Of a DNA stretch of 64,000 nucleotides, positions 12,501 to 25,499 are shown piece after piece. The DNA comes from Glandiceps talaboti (Eukaryota > Hemichordata > Enteropneusta > Spengelidae). A model generated the notes under the pieces. The model searched no databases. It had not been told where the DNA came from and was given only the letters and a program-made list of their open reading frames with translations. The translations under genes were made by a program, and so were the position numbers. Location: contig NC_135549.1 in assembly GCF_964340395.1 (NCBI RefSeq), positions 10,389,342 to 10,453,341 on the forward strand. The letters are read 5' to 3'. The number at the start of each line of letters is the position of its first letter. The first letter of the stretch is position 1.

Positions 12501-15500
12501 GCTCACTAAAACCAGAGCTTCTATCTAGTACATAATGACTGAAAGAAGGAATAAAGGACTTTAAGTTCTATTGGCTGCATACACATTCAATCTGTGAACA
12601 TGGTGAATGAAAACTGTGACTGCCATTATGCATCATCATGATCTATGTGCAAAGTTTGAATTGAATTGTGCTGCAATCATACTATGTCATCTGTGTGCAA
12701 GGTGTGAATCAAATTGACCTGTGCATGGTTACACAGTTCTGGTACTGATAGATGTAGTCAGAATCAAATGTATTTGCGTAAACAATACTTCTTTTGGAAA
12801 GTGTCCATTTATGAATAAATTACCTTAACATACAAATGTATTACAGTTTCTTCTTCTTTTTTTTTGCTTTTGTTTTGTTTTCTTTATTTTTTTTGTTATA
12901 CATATTACTGTATATATTTCCTTGGGCCACAAACCCAACTAGTACAAACTATATTTGTGGTCCAGCCAGAAGTTTAAAGTTATTTTTTATTTTTATTTTT
13001 TTCATTGCCGATAAGTTTACTTGACTAATTCATTTTCCTCACTTGGTATGTAAATTTTCTTTTCTTTTCAACCTCTGGCAAACAAATAAATATATAATAA
13101 CAGGTTGACACAAATAAATAAGTACTTACTCCCAATATTCTTGAGATGGGCTGATAGCCTTGGTGCTATTAACCATGGTGATATTTGACAGTGATCCATT
13201 GATGTTAGCAGAGCTACCAAGTTCTACACAGTTTTCAGTATTCCATTCATTGTCACAGCCAATCCATGGCAATTTATTAGTGAACGAGGCAAAGAAGTAA
13301 AATAATGACCATGTGATAATGACATTGTAGTAGATGGTAACTAGTAATGAGATGACAACCATGGCATAGCCAGCACCTGAATACAGAACACAATTGGTAA
13401 ATACAATTTATAACACTGTAGTCAACGGTAACTATTATGTCATAATGCGTTGTCAACAACTTCTTGTATCAAGCTAAATTTATATCTACACTCGCTGTAA
13501 CCGAGGTACATGTGTTATTTTTTCAACCAGCCAACCAACTATATAATGTATTCACTGAAAATTGTTAAAGTACCAATAATTAGGCATATTTTACAGATCA
13601 CATTGAGGTCTATTTTTATCTATAAGTAGTATAGTGATAAGATGAAATTGTGATTCACTGGGGAGCTGATTTTAGAGTGTGGATAATTGTATATATTGTT
13701 GAGTACACTTTATGTATACTGCTACACAGACATGTTTACCCTCATGTCATTCCCCACTATTCAGGGTGTATGAAAAAGTCATTAATTTTAACCAGACAAT
13801 TTCAAAATACGTCCCAGTGCAGCTTTCAGTACAGTGTTGTAACATTTGTCTTTTGTTATTAACCAAATCATGAGTGGAATTAGGGTAAAATCCCTTGTGA
13901 CATACAAAAAGAAACTGTACGATCAATAACAATGTACACTGCAATTTGTGTTGAACTTACCAAGTATGGGAAAAACTAGAAAAATTGCCTTTGTGACTAG
14001 TGGCAGACAAGGCTATTCACACTAAAATGGGATCAATAAATCTACTAACCTCGGAACAAAGGACAAACTTTCCAAACAGTGATAGGACCTTCACTGCAGA
14101 ACTGACCCCATGCGACCTCCAAGAAGAACAGTGTCATTCCACACAAAAACATCATTATGATATAGGGGATGAGAAAAGCACCTGAAAGTGATAATTAATA
14201 GTTTATTTGTTTATTTAACTTCAAAATCTATTACTCAAAACTCTCTGTTTTCAGTTTATACAAGTAAATGCTATAGTACTGGGTGAAAAGTGTAAACACA
14301 TTTGCAGTGCACAACAAGTTACAACACCTAGACTATTCAATAGGCAAACTTACTGAATGGGGATGTATACACAATGGATAGGTTTTAGAAGCAATATATG
14401 CCCCTTCATGAAAACTTAATAGGAATGTACCTGTGACTATTGCACTGGTACTAGTACCACTGGTACATATGCAAGTGATATTTGCACCTCAGTGCAAAAC
14501 TGAAAACATTTATTGCATACCATACACTCACATGATACACAAATGAAAATACAATAATTCATTACACAAAAGTGATTGCTCGCACAATGTCATTTTTATG
14601 GAAATTTGCAGTTTTGGACAAACATATGAATCCCATGCTAGTCTAGTTCCTATACGATATCGTCATTATACCTTCATTTACACCTTCACTCACATGTGGG
14701 TATTTGCATGATTGCTTAGTGTTTTCTGCTACACTTTTACTTACTATGCTAGTGAAAGTATGAAAATCAAGAACACTGCAAGCGCTCATGCAAATACCCT
14801 GACTACACCACAGTTGCACTTGTGTATCATGGGGGTTAATTAATCTGTGTCACATTCTCCAAAGCCTTTACACTTATGACTTGCATACATGTAGTGGATA
14901 TTTCAATGTGTGATTTTTTTTAATCAACTTACAAAAAACAGTAGTTTGTGGTGAAAGTATAATCTATATCAGCTGAACACTTCAATATTGTTTTATCTAT
15001 ATAGCTAGTTCAATATTTGTTTGAAATTCATATTTATCAATAAATCAAAGTATCTGTGATACATTTTATTAAAGTTTTTGTTTCACATTCCAAACCACAG
15101 TTCACATACAACTTTTACCTGATGTTTTTTTTTCATATCTCACCACACACAGTGCCTTTTTGTTGAACACATGGTGCTTTGAAATATACACTTTCCATTA
15201 CAATTTACATAACATGACATGTGTCCTTGGTAGATACAATCAGTTACATAACAATCAGTTACGTAACACTCCATTATGAATACTGTAAACATCACCCAAC
15301 AGGACAAACTGCAGACCTGGTCGCTAGGCATGCAGTACTAGTATTTATATCCTCTCCATCTTGTCCCCCTCTCCCAACCTTACCCCCAGACTGCCAAATA
15401 TGGTTTATTAATCAACGTTATCAACAAACGGTCTTTTCTGATAGTGTAACATACTCATCATATCTGATTGTATAGACTAGTACATATACTAGTTGTTCAG

Positions 15501-16210
15501 GACTTTGCAATTGTCCTTGAATCTGTACTTTTTGCAAAAAGCTGTGCTTTAAATACAAAAAATGTACATACATGTGGATTATAATAGCCAGACTTGACGC
15601 TAAGTACAGGGCACTTTATTTTGATGTAGATTCTAGCTATGAAAAGTGGTAAAATCAAATAATAGTGGCAATGAACACCTCAAAAAGTTTCTGAATTTCA
15701 AACATGATAATGATAACTTTTGAGAGCTCTGCCAATAGGGGATTTACCATTACACTTTGATATGGAGTACTGCATTGTCCTTGCACAGTAGCTAATATAA
15801 CGGCCTTGTAGCTAATATAAATTATACATGTATCTAGGACAACCAAGGAAACCTGTGGAGTGGTACATAGCATGTTCCTTTAACAATACACATCAATGGA
15901 CATCTACAATGTGTTAGGTCAAAACTACAGTGACTACAACAAAAACACAATAACAATAAAGTACTCTACCTCCACCATTACGATAACATAACGCAGGAAA
16001 TCTCCAAATGTTGCCAAGACCCACAGCATAGCCTATAAGTGATAAGATAAAATCAAGTCTTCCAGTCCAATTACCACGTTCAGTGTTTTCATGACCTTCA
16101 GTGGACATACCACCAGTCTTCACCTCCTGTAAAAGTAGTCTTCATGTTAGCCTTGTAGCAGTACTGGCACTAACAAACTTTGAAGGTCTACATTAGAGGT
16201 TTAGACTCTT

Positions 16211-16287
<77 letters not shown>

Positions 16288-18686
16288 GAACTTCAACAAC
16301 ATACTTCTCCAGTCAGTGACAACATTTATGTCACATTGACTGAGAGTCCGTACAGATTGAGTAAAAACACTTCAACTACCTTTGTTAGATACTATTCTAC
16401 TAAAGAAGTGATTTTCCATAGTTTCGCTACAGTTTGTCTCACCTTTTGTCATCTTTTCCCCTCTGACATCTATATTTTTTTTACCAATAACATAAAATAG
16501 TGTTGAGTATATTTCACTATCACTGTGGGGAAAGAGTACTGTCACAAAATAAAGTTACAGTGTGTTTCTATGCAAACTTATATATAGTTGCATTATTTCT
16601 TTTACATACAAGTGTGCTTCACATTGTAATACAGAGTAATTTTGTTAGTAATTTGTCAATGATAGATTTTGCTTGGCAATTTACCCCCTCCCCCCCAAAA
16701 AAAATGGAAATAAAAATGAAAATAAAAAAAAGAAAGTAAAATATGTGTTTTCAATATCGAAGTAACTTAAATGTAATATCTGCAAATCAACTGTAATTTT
16801 ACTCATGTAGACTCAGAAATGGCTTGACTTTGTAGTCAAGGTAATATGATTTGTAATCAGTATATAATCTGTCATACTATATTCTGTCAAATTGTTATTA
16901 TTTGTCTCTAAATTGTACGAGAGTATAGTTTTACCAAAAGTCAATTAAAAAAGTAAATAATGTGATAGTCACAAGTTTCAGGTTTTTACAATCAAGGTAT
17001 CTCTACAGACCATGAAATTTGGTGTGATATCATGTGATATAATATCAATAGGTATGACCCTATTACAATTGGTTACGGTAAGTCATGTTTGATCCGATAC
17101 TGTAACAGCAATATTCTTATTGAAAGATATGGCCCATTGGAGCCATTTTGAAATGTAGGCAATGAGTCTTAGACTCTAGAGTGAACTGTGTTGGTACAAT
17201 GACATAATGGTATTGCTCATACCCACAGACAAACTAATGGTGACAGTAGATGAATACCAACATCAAAGGACAATACAACAAGTTTTGACCATCAATTCAG
17301 ACAATAGGTTGTATTAAAATAAAAATAACAATGATACAGATAATGAGAGAAGATATTGGCAATGACATCCCACATCCTTTCTTGGTTGGTCTTCTATTGA
17401 AACCCTCTGACTTGGACAAATCTTGCCAATTTATAGCAAACGCTGAATCTTTGGAAACTTAGTATATAGACATGTATGGACATTGCTCATTTTTTAACAA
17501 AACTTAACGTGCACATGTCAAATCATGTTGTGGTTGATATTACAATGTGCAGTCATTGATATTGAAGAAAGGGTTAATGTTGACACATGACCCTGAAGAT
17601 AAAGGTCAAGGTCATATCTTGGAGGACAGTATAATTACTCCAAGGTCATATCAACTAATACCAGTAGTAAGATCATATCTCATCATCACATCGGGGTATA
17701 AATGCTTGAACATGTTTCATACTTACTCATGCCATTCATAAAAATTGTGAATTTTGAAGACACTATAAATATGGATCAAAGCTGGTCAAAATTTAAAACA
17801 ACACACAGACAAAAAATGCAGGTTTCTATGTATGTCATTCTTTATATGATACGATTTCTGCATATTATAAAAGAAATCAACCACACCTAAATACTGTACT
17901 ATAAAAGTTAAATAAAAAAAAACAAATAAAAAAAAAAAAAACACGTTTGTGATATGAAATTGCTTGATTTTCATAGACCACCAAAGGTCAACGTCAATTT
18001 CAACTGGATATGTTTAGGGGAGATCTCCCCTAATACTAGTACATCCATGGTCGGAACAAGTCAACATTGATTACATAATATGATATAGTCTAACAAATGA
18101 CAATTACAAAAAAAATGTACACGTGCGCGCCTATACAAAGACAGGTCGTAATTTTGTGTAAAGCCTAAGGGTGACGACTGTCTTCAAGCATGGAAGTTCG
18201 AAACGTTGTACATCATGTGGCTAAATTGTTACTGAGGTTTGTTGGACAACATTGGATGTGCAGTACATGCACAAAACATGAGAAAATGCATGGCTCGTAC
18301 TAGTCGTATTACTAATACTACATGTATTAGTATTAGTCTATTACGAACATCTCAGACAACCATGTGCAAGTAATGGTGGACTATATGAGATTACTACGTA
18401 ATGTTGGCAACTACATTTTTTACCAGTACATGTGCTGACCCGATTAGATCAAAACACAATACATACAGAAGAGGTGTGCATTCATGCAGTCCCTTTCGCT
18501 CTATTGACGGTTATTCATGCTATTCTCCACCCCATCATGGCCCATGGCGCGGCGTCGTGCAAAATGCCCTTGCATTACAGTAAAATAAAACATGATTAAA
18601 AGAGAAGACATGCCACAAACCTGATTCGGATTGCCTTTGTCAGACGCTAACTTCGTTGCATTTTCGTCAACTTCGTATTGAACCAT
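6588..18686 (-). CDS. SLC6A9-like: SLC6 family Na+/Cl- coupled glycine-type transporter, complete
   Basis: A plasma-membrane symporter that should couple Na+ and Cl- gradients to uptake of glycine or a related small amino acid. Fourteen coding exons, all GT-AG and phase-consistent: 18686-18621, 16126-15970, 14181-14050, 13376-13130, 12538-12406, 12126-11992, 11556-11453, 11022-10898, 10383-10271, 9853-9722, 9220-9121, 8843-8743, 7711-7538, 6884-6588. They sum to 2016 nt, 671 residues, the usual SLC6 size. Seen in the protein: TM1 signature [13 protein letters not shown] then YRNGGGAF; extracellular loop 2 with two cysteines ([12 protein letters not shown]) and three N-glycosylation sites (NGS, NIT, NST); the run [22 protein letters not shown]6 region [33 protein letters not shown]; and [15 protein letters not shown] in the C-tail. 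These blocks are closest to glycine transporters, GlyT1 more than GlyT2. The C-terminus TSV is a class I PDZ ligand, preceded by degenerate Tyr-Ala repeats. Orthology and substrate are inferred. Confidence 0.93.
7885..8560. repeat. Degenerate ~43-bp minisatellite in an SLC6 intron
   Basis: About 15 imperfect units built around GGTCTGGGCAGGTTGCC, GAAGGTTGGATAGG and TGGTGTGAG lie in the intron between SLC6 exons 12 and 13. Copies differ by substitutions and small deletions, so the array looks old. The unit is not a multiple of three, and open frames crossing it are accidental. Confidence 0.85.
14471..14765. repeat. Dispersed ~290-bp repeat, copy 1 (SLC6 intron 2)
   Basis: This stretch shares a colinear series of words with 30994-31252 in the same orientation: TATTTGCAC, GTGCAA, CTGAAAACATT, TTGCATACC, TTTTATGGAAATTT, GGTATTTGCA, GTGTTTTCTGCT and GTGAAAGTATG. 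Identity is partial with indels. It lies between exons 2 and 3 of the SLC6 gene. No open frame, inverted ends or target duplication were recognised. It is probably an old transposon relic of unknown class. Confidence 0.65.
16213..16290. repeat. Compound (GAT)n(GTT)n microsatellite
   Basis: About 12 GAT units run directly into about 13 GTT units, within SLC6 intron 1 and about 90 bp from the exon 2 acceptor. It produces a spurious poly-Asp/poly-Val open frame on the plus strand. Confidence 0.95.
18308..18338. repeat. Palindrome around ACATGT
   Basis: The arms ACTAATAC and GTATTAGT pair across TACAT. It lies upstream of the SLC6 start exon in transcription coordinates of intron 1. Function unknown. 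Confidence 0.55.
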
Positions 18687-19129
18687 ACTTACAGAAGTAA
18701 GTTCCCTTTACAGTTATGTGATGGTTTTTCACAATCAAATCGAGAAACATAGAAGTATGTACCTAACACAAGTCAAACTACTACAGCATGCACTCACACT
18801 TCACTTGTCGTCACTTTCATTCATATTCTGATTATATGCAAATATCGTACAGGTCAAAGGGTCACCCGGCAAATTTGCGCAGGTACAGCTGGCTGGGACT
18901 ATTCAGAACTTCATTGTAAAGAATATGTAACATATCATCATTCAAGTGGAGCATATTTCCAAAATTCTGCAGAGATTCCATCTCGCTTTTTTTTTTTTTT
19001 AAGTATGTCAATACATTTCCGAATCTCCCCCATTGTGATTGGACAATTTAGTTCTCAACAGTCGATGTTGGTAGTTGCTAGGTCGGTCCTGCATGTTTAA
19101 TTCATCTCTGTAGTTTAGGGTCAGCTCAT

Positions 19130-19550
19130 AGAAGGAGTGTCTTTGGCTATGATTTAATGTAGATCTGACGGTCGGAAAGTTTGTCGCAATGGAAATAAAA
19201 AGTGGCAAATTGAACATAATTTAATATTTCGATTCAACTTTCAAAATATACCAATCACTATAGAATAAATGTCATCGACTGTGAGTTAGTGTAGATCTGA
19301 GGGTCGGGAACATTATCGCAATGGAAATGAAAGGGGCTTGAACAGAATTTCTGATCAACTTTCAAAATATACCAATCACTATTGAATAAATGTCATTAGC
19401 TATGAGTTAATGTAGATCTGACGGTCGGAAAGTTTGTTGCAATGGAAATGAAAAATATCATACCATTTTCTATAGAGTTACCTTCAATTATTAGATCGCA
19501 TGGTTCTTTGAGTATAAGTATTGATCGGAAATTTTGTCGCAGTGGAAACA
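19130..19550. repeat. ~120-130-bp tandem repeat upstream of SLC6
   Basis: Three copies of a unit containing GTAGATCTGACGGTCGGAA (near 19159, 19291 and 19412), followed by CGCAATGGAAATGAAA, AACTTTCAAAATATACCAAT and GAATAAATGTCAT. A fourth, degenerate piece (GATCGGAAATTTTGTCGCAG) is at 19522. Spacing is 132 and 121 bp. The array lies within 1 kb upstream of the SLC6 start codon and could overlap its promoter. Confidence 0.85.
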
Positions 19551-20256
19551 ATTTCACATTGTTACGTGCGACAGAATTTCCGGCCAATTTCGATGCATGC
19601 GCATATCATACAACAGGAAACTTTGGGGCAGTGGAAACTTTGGCGCACGACACCGGTCGCCAAACAGGCAGTCGGAGCAATATGTAACGTATTATAGTAT
19701 GTGATGTACTAGTATTTTTTCCTTGGTCAGAACATGGGTGGTACTTCCATGGTCAGAAATTGCCAGATATTAAATTTACCAAGAACAGTCAGTCACAAGC
19801 AGCTTGGCTTGATCGACGTGTAAGTGTGACGTCACTGAAGGCCGGAGCGTGTAGTACCGAAGATCAGATGTTAGCATGAGGCAAAGGTCTTGCACAAATA
19901 AAACCTACTACCATTAGTACGTAACGATACAATCCTCTAATTTATTATAGAAATTGGCCTTATGTGAGTACGCTTCAACCTTGGGTGTCTGCACATAGTC
20001 GCACCAAATAAATCATAAGCTTAAGCTTACTGTTATAGATGAAAAGGGGAATTCAAAAAGAAAAGACCAAAATGTAAGATGATAAGCTTTAAACAGATTA
20101 AATTATAATATAACTTTATTACAACCGTATAGAAAATTTAAAACTCTATTTGGGTACATAAGTGGTATCAAGATATTAAAAGAACACTACAATTTTGTTG
20201 ATTAAAATATTTTTACATTTTATACATACGAAGTGCTATTATAAGCTCTTTTTGTT

Positions 20257-20520
20257 TCAAGTTGATTGCATAACAAATTTAAAATGCTCTTTCTTTTCTA
20301 TCCTATTGAAATCTGAATTGATATTATAAATTACACTAAATAATTTATCTCTTTGCTTTGTATAGAGTTTGCAATGTATCAAATGACGTTCTTTGTCTTC
20401 TATTGTATTACAGTTTTTACATAGTTCTATTCTCAATTTGAGTTTCGGGTTGTGTGCGGTGTCACTTCTCAATTCCAAGACAATGACAGCTTATCTTGTA
20501 TTGTGCTAATGTTTTGATGT
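20257..20520 (-). pseudogene. Degenerate C-terminal fragment of a non-LTR retrotransposon-like reverse transcriptase
   Basis: A 73-codon open stretch contains the cysteine/histidine pattern C-x2-C-x9-H-x3-H-C (CKNCN, ERHLIHCKLY) followed by TKQRDKLF. This layout is typical of the region after the reverse transcriptase domain in many animal LINE-type proteins. The piece just upstream (ISCHCLGIE, about 20475-20510) continues the expected pattern in another frame, so a frameshift near 20466 separates them. There is no reverse transcriptase core and no endonuclease. It is a short dead fragment; family and age are unknown. Confidence 0.5.
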
Positions 20521-20966
20521 CCTGTCTATGTTGTGTACTCTATATTGTACAAAGTAATAGTTTATTGTTTTAATTATCGTGTGAAATATGATTTCGTCTC
20601 AGATTATGTTGTGGAATGTTTTGGTGTAAGAGGAATTTTTAAGTTCCTCTATTGTATGTATTATTCTTTTCCATACTTTCATTTAATTCTGTATAATATT
20701 TATTTTGTCTGAAATAAACGTACATGCTTATAATAAACTAACATTTATAGGACTAGAATGGGATTGAGGGTGGATTACAATCTATATCTTGAAAAAAATA
20801 TAAAGGGCTGACGTTACATTTTCAACTGGAGGGGAGGGGGTCTGAAAGTAATATAAGCTTACAGACTCCATCCCAAAAATGTGTAAAATGGGTGCCCGCT
20901 GAAAGGAGTTTCTGAGTGCGTCTTCATAGTCCTCCACGTATAACTACTATGTAAATTAATGACCAC

Positions 20967-21000
20967 AAACAAACAAACAAACAAACAAACAAACAAACAA
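20967..21000. repeat. (CAAA)n microsatellite
   Basis: About eight tandem CAAA units in intergenic DNA. Confidence 0.95.
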
Positions 21001-23378
21001 TTCAACGATTTTAGAGTTTGTCTGAATTCTAAACTTGAATTTGTTTTAATCAAATGATTTACAGATTGTATCATTCACTCTGGTAATGACTGTATAAGTT
21101 TATAAACGGCTATTGCACGCTTCACTTATGTTGCTCTTGGGGTCTCGATTCTTCAGTATGAACATATATATTTTTGTGTTTCGGACACTTCGTGTTATCA
21201 GCACTAAGCTTTGCATGCTTTGGACACTACATGTTACGCACACTGCAATGTTACGGACAATACAAAACAGCACACCTGTGAATCTAGGGCACACATACCT
21301 TATTGCATTTTCCGTATATACATAGTAGGTAGGTATGGGCGCCACGTTCTCTAGCATACACCTCAGCGACTTTACGATATATCTAATAGAAACGCTATTA
21401 TACTACTATTCTTGTGTGCAACGTATTTTATTTCTGTATCAATGCATGAAAATATGGATAAATTGGTCTAAATAAATAAATACATAATCACCAATCATCG
21501 TCATAAGCAATCATTTAAATACAGGGGAACCAGTTCCCATGGACTTCAAGAAACCATGGAGGTATTTTCTTAAACCTCCTTGAGGTAATCTAGCAGATCT
21601 TGTCTGAAGATAACTAGGCTTATGTATAATCTACTGTTAGCTTACGGTCGTTGACAATCATCAATCGGTAACATAGATGGCTTCCATTCAGGTGATATTT
21701 GTCCCATATAAATACCTGATTATAGGCCCATATCTCATTATTTACACTGTAGGTCACACGTCTATCACCATGATAGAGGGACTGTGTGTGTGTCAACCCT
21801 AAGGGCAATATGTGTGTACCATCGTAGTTCGGGGTCCAGTTGGCATAGTAAGAGCAAAATATATAGTTCTATGCATAGGGTGTACGTGTACGGGATAATC
21901 GTCCACCTCTTTACCACCAGTCTTGTAATGGTGATTGAAGAGTGTACTCAGCCGTGGGAAGACAGGATATGCGACAAGAGAAACCAAGTTGAGATTATGT
22001 GCCACCACGTACACTTCATTTTAATGACACTATTGATTAAAGTAAAGTAATTTTAGTTTAAAATTCGCTCGGATAGTAAAACTGAATGGTGTCGTTTATT
22101 AATTAAAAACTTGTCTTTTTAAGAGAGTGCTTTTGTCTAATTTGTATCGCCATTTTTAGCCTTGTAACATTGTAATTCATATAATTTTAGCAACATAACT
22201 TTATGTAATTTTGGTTGTCATTTTCGCCTAGCATGTAGCTGACATTGTTCACACTGTAAAAGAGCACTGAGACGTAGTGTAGTGTAGTACACTTTTGAAA
22301 TCAAATTATTTTTTATTATGGTAATAAAGTGAGCTTTTAGCTAACTAGCCACAAACTAAAACCGTTGTTGTGGCATGATGTTGCTATTGCTTGGATGTCG
22401 ATTAGAAACACCACCTACTGTGAGATTTTTTTTTATTTGGCCTTGCGTGGCTTGCCATAGGGAGAGGTGAAACACTTTTATGTTAGTTCTAACCTGAAGT
22501 TCCCGTTAAACTAAATGATAAATCCATGACATCATCGGGTGTACCAAAGAGCGATATAAGTACATTGAAAAACGAAGGTCTGAAATGATGGAACCTATAC
22601 TTCAGTGCGATATCAAAAACATTATAATTTTATTATTCCAAGCATTGTGAGAATGATTCAGAAGTTCAGCTTTAGCTCAAGAATACTCCATAACTGAGCT
22701 GTCGCACTGATAGGCTGATAGCATTCATTTAAAAACAAAACTGTACGAAGAAAACCGTTTCTAGTAAAATTGGTGGGTGGGGGGGGGGGGGTTAAGGTGA
22801 AAGCTAAACATCTTTCTTGGTTCTGGAAACTTACCTCCCGACTACCATTTTACAAGTGACACCCCCCCATAAAAAAATAGTTTTTGTCACATGCCAGCGA
22901 TGAAACCCCATTCATGATGAAACCTGAGATTACATATTTTACTGTAGCGATCATCCCTGTGACCTTTTGAAATGAGTTATTTAATCACTTTAAAATGACT
23001 TTAGTCGTGTAATCAAGAAATCAACTGTAAATGACGTATTGTTACGGAATTATACCTACACCATATCCATTATCCACAATGAATGTTAACATTTGGTAAA
23101 AACACATGCACGACACACATACTTCATGGAGAATGAACAAAGATACAGACACATTATACTTAGGGTGATACTTTATAAAGACCAAACAAAAATGCAGACA
23201 AATACACAATGATTTCTCCTTGTTTACTTTACGGGTGAAATAACTGTGTAGAATATGAAATTACGACAAAAAAGAATCAATCCTAGACACACTGTAGTAA
23301 AAAGGGAAACATAACGGAGAAGGTAATGTATTTATCACATCTGTCTATCTGTCTGTCTCTTTCTGTGTCTGTCTGTCT

Positions 23379-23387
<9 letters not shown>

Positions 23388-23425
<38 letters not shown>
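23388..23425. repeat. (CT)n microsatellite
   Basis: About 19 CT units after a C-rich run. Intergenic. Confidence 0.95.
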
Positions 23426-23426
<1 letters not shown>

Positions 23427-24146
23427 AATACCAAGATGTTGGGAACGTACACGTGTTACTTAATAGGCAAGTCATTGCTGGATTGTATTTGCCTAACACG
23501 AAGGCACCTTGGGACATCTGGTTGATACATTCATGATGTCATCACAGACCGTTTTATTTTGCCTTACTATATTTACGTTATAGGGATACATTACAGGGAA
23601 TCTTTTTGTTATAAGTGATATTTGGCTACTTTGGAGGAAATTGGTTGCCACAGCCTATTATGAAGGTGATGTAATAAACAATGTAAGCTTAAATTAATGT
23701 ACTCATTGTAGGTATGTGGGACAATGTGCCAGGAAATTAGACTTTTGTAGGAGTATCAAGCTTAAAATACTTTAAATATAGAAAAACTGACCTGATGATG
23801 GCGACGTGATCGTGTGAACACATGGGGCCAAGGCACAATTGTAAATTTGTTTACGATAAACAGACAAATAAACAAGTCAGCAAAAAGGACATATACCATC
23901 ACACACTTATACATCCATTACCGACAGCATACCATATCGATCGAATATCAACATCCTATGCAAGTCAAATATTTCACAAGTAAAAGTAATGCGATACTAT
24001 ATTACAGAATATTTTTCTCCACTGAGGATATTTTCGGTTTAGAAACACTCTCAATGACTTCTTTATTATGCAACTATAATAATGTCTATAGATGAAATAT
24101 TGGTACAATCATCTAACTGAATTTCTACAATGCTATACAATATATC

Positions 24147-24171
24147 TCACACACACACAGACAGACAGACA

Positions 24172-24209
<38 letters not shown>

Positions 24210-24212
24210 GAC
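24147..24212. repeat. (CA)n with interspersed CAGA units
   Basis: Alternating blocks of CA and CAGA repeats. Intergenic. Confidence 0.9.
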
Positions 24213-24515
24213 ACTCTCAAGGAAGCACTTCCAATCTGATATATTGCAATCTGGCAACATTTTGAATGTTTTGCTTTTGAAAATATCTCAATATAATTAA
24301 ATTGTATTTAGAAATTGCATGGTTAGTCTCACATGATATTGGAGAGATTTGCAATGACTTTTTATAATCAAGTATGTGTATGTTTTCATAAAATCTTACA
24401 GCTGCAACTGGACCATTTTGTTAGATATAATGACTGCCTATCATTGTACACCATTAGGTGTATTTAAACTTGTTCATGTATATCTTCAAATGAAAGTTCA
24501 TCTGTGTTGGTAATT

Positions 24516-24671
24516 CAATGTCTTGCATTAAGCTTTTGACCCTTGACCTTACAGACACATGTTCTCAATAATGGGTCAATCTGTTGACAAAGACTGAAAA
24601 TATGCAGTTGCAAATTTCAGGTAACAGTTTTCAAGTTTGTGTTTGGATTAAAAGCTTAATGCAAGACATTG
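24516..24671. mobile_element. Hairpin element with perfect 22-bp inverted ends
   Basis: The arms at 24516-24537 (CAATGTCTTGCATTAAGC...) and 24650-24671 are exact reverse complements, enclosing about 112 bp. No flanking target duplication is obvious. It resembles a MITE but could be a local inverted duplication. Confidence 0.5.
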
Positions 24672-25499
24672 TGTAACAGTATGTATATGTAGCTTTACAC
24701 ATAGCATGGTAAGAAACATAGCATTTTCCAACAGTATGGACCCTGAAATCTGTGCCTCCATTAACCACAACATGTTGAATTGCACACAAAATATCATTGC
24801 CGTGAAAAGCGTTGATTGCAGTAATTGAAAGCATATGACCTAGCTTGTACCTTGATATTGAATATTTAATGAGCACTACCATATATAGATATCAAGGCTT
24901 GCCACACTAACATGGCACCTGATTCCAGAATCTTGTCACTACACTAGCTACAGATAAAATTGTCCACTAATTAAACAGGTATATGTTGTTTTATAATTGA
25001 GCAATTGTTATCTATGGTTGCTTGATGACAAAAAAAATGTCCCACTTGCAGCCAGTGTAGGGTTGATGATTTAAATGGACACGATAGTACACAATTCAAC
25101 ATCATTTCTTTGGTATGTAATTTCTGTTGACAACAGTTGCAACTTATAATAATTTATGATAACTTTCAGTTGATAATGAAACTGAGCGGATTCTGCAAAG
25201 TTGTGGACTATGACCCTTTCAAAAATATCCAAGAAAACTGTCACGGTTTGGACTTTGTTCCTGTAATACAAAAGTAAGGTATTCATTGTACATCACTGTC
25301 ATCAGTAAAAAAAATTGCTAAACCTTATGCAACATAAGGTCTGGCAGTACCGATATCCTACTGAATTATCCAAGACACTCGCTAGTAACCAATTTTAACT
25401 TAACATAGTCAAGCCAATTCTAACTAAGACAAAATATAACCGATTCTAACTAAGCACTGTCTAACTAATCTCCCAGTACAAACTCAGGCCTGGCATTGG

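Larger units (their letters stand above)
18687..25499. other. Intergenic stretch between SLC6 and AVEN
   Basis: No supported protein gene in about 6.8 kb. The left end should hold the SLC6 promoter and 5' UTR, but no TATA or initiator could be assigned. It contains a ~125-bp tandem repeat at 19130-19550, a retrotransposon-derived fragment at 20257-20520, a (CAAA)n tract at 20967-21000, a CT tract at 23388-23425, CA/CAGA tracts at 24147-24212 and a hairpin element at 24516-24671. Open frames at 21784-22050, 23814-24095 and 24631-24882 are not recognisable. Confidence 0.5.

Noticed and set aside
16180-16500. 106-codon frame with poly-Asp and poly-Val
   Set aside because: It is a translation of the (GAT)n(GTT)n microsatellite in an SLC6 intron.
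18019-18035. Short palindrome GGGGAGATCTCCCC as an operator-like site
   Set aside because: A single short palindrome in a eukaryotic intron with no other support; expected by chance at this scale.
24631-24882. 83-codon minus-strand frame
   Set aside because: No recognisable similarity, no splice partners, and it overlaps the arm of a hairpin element.
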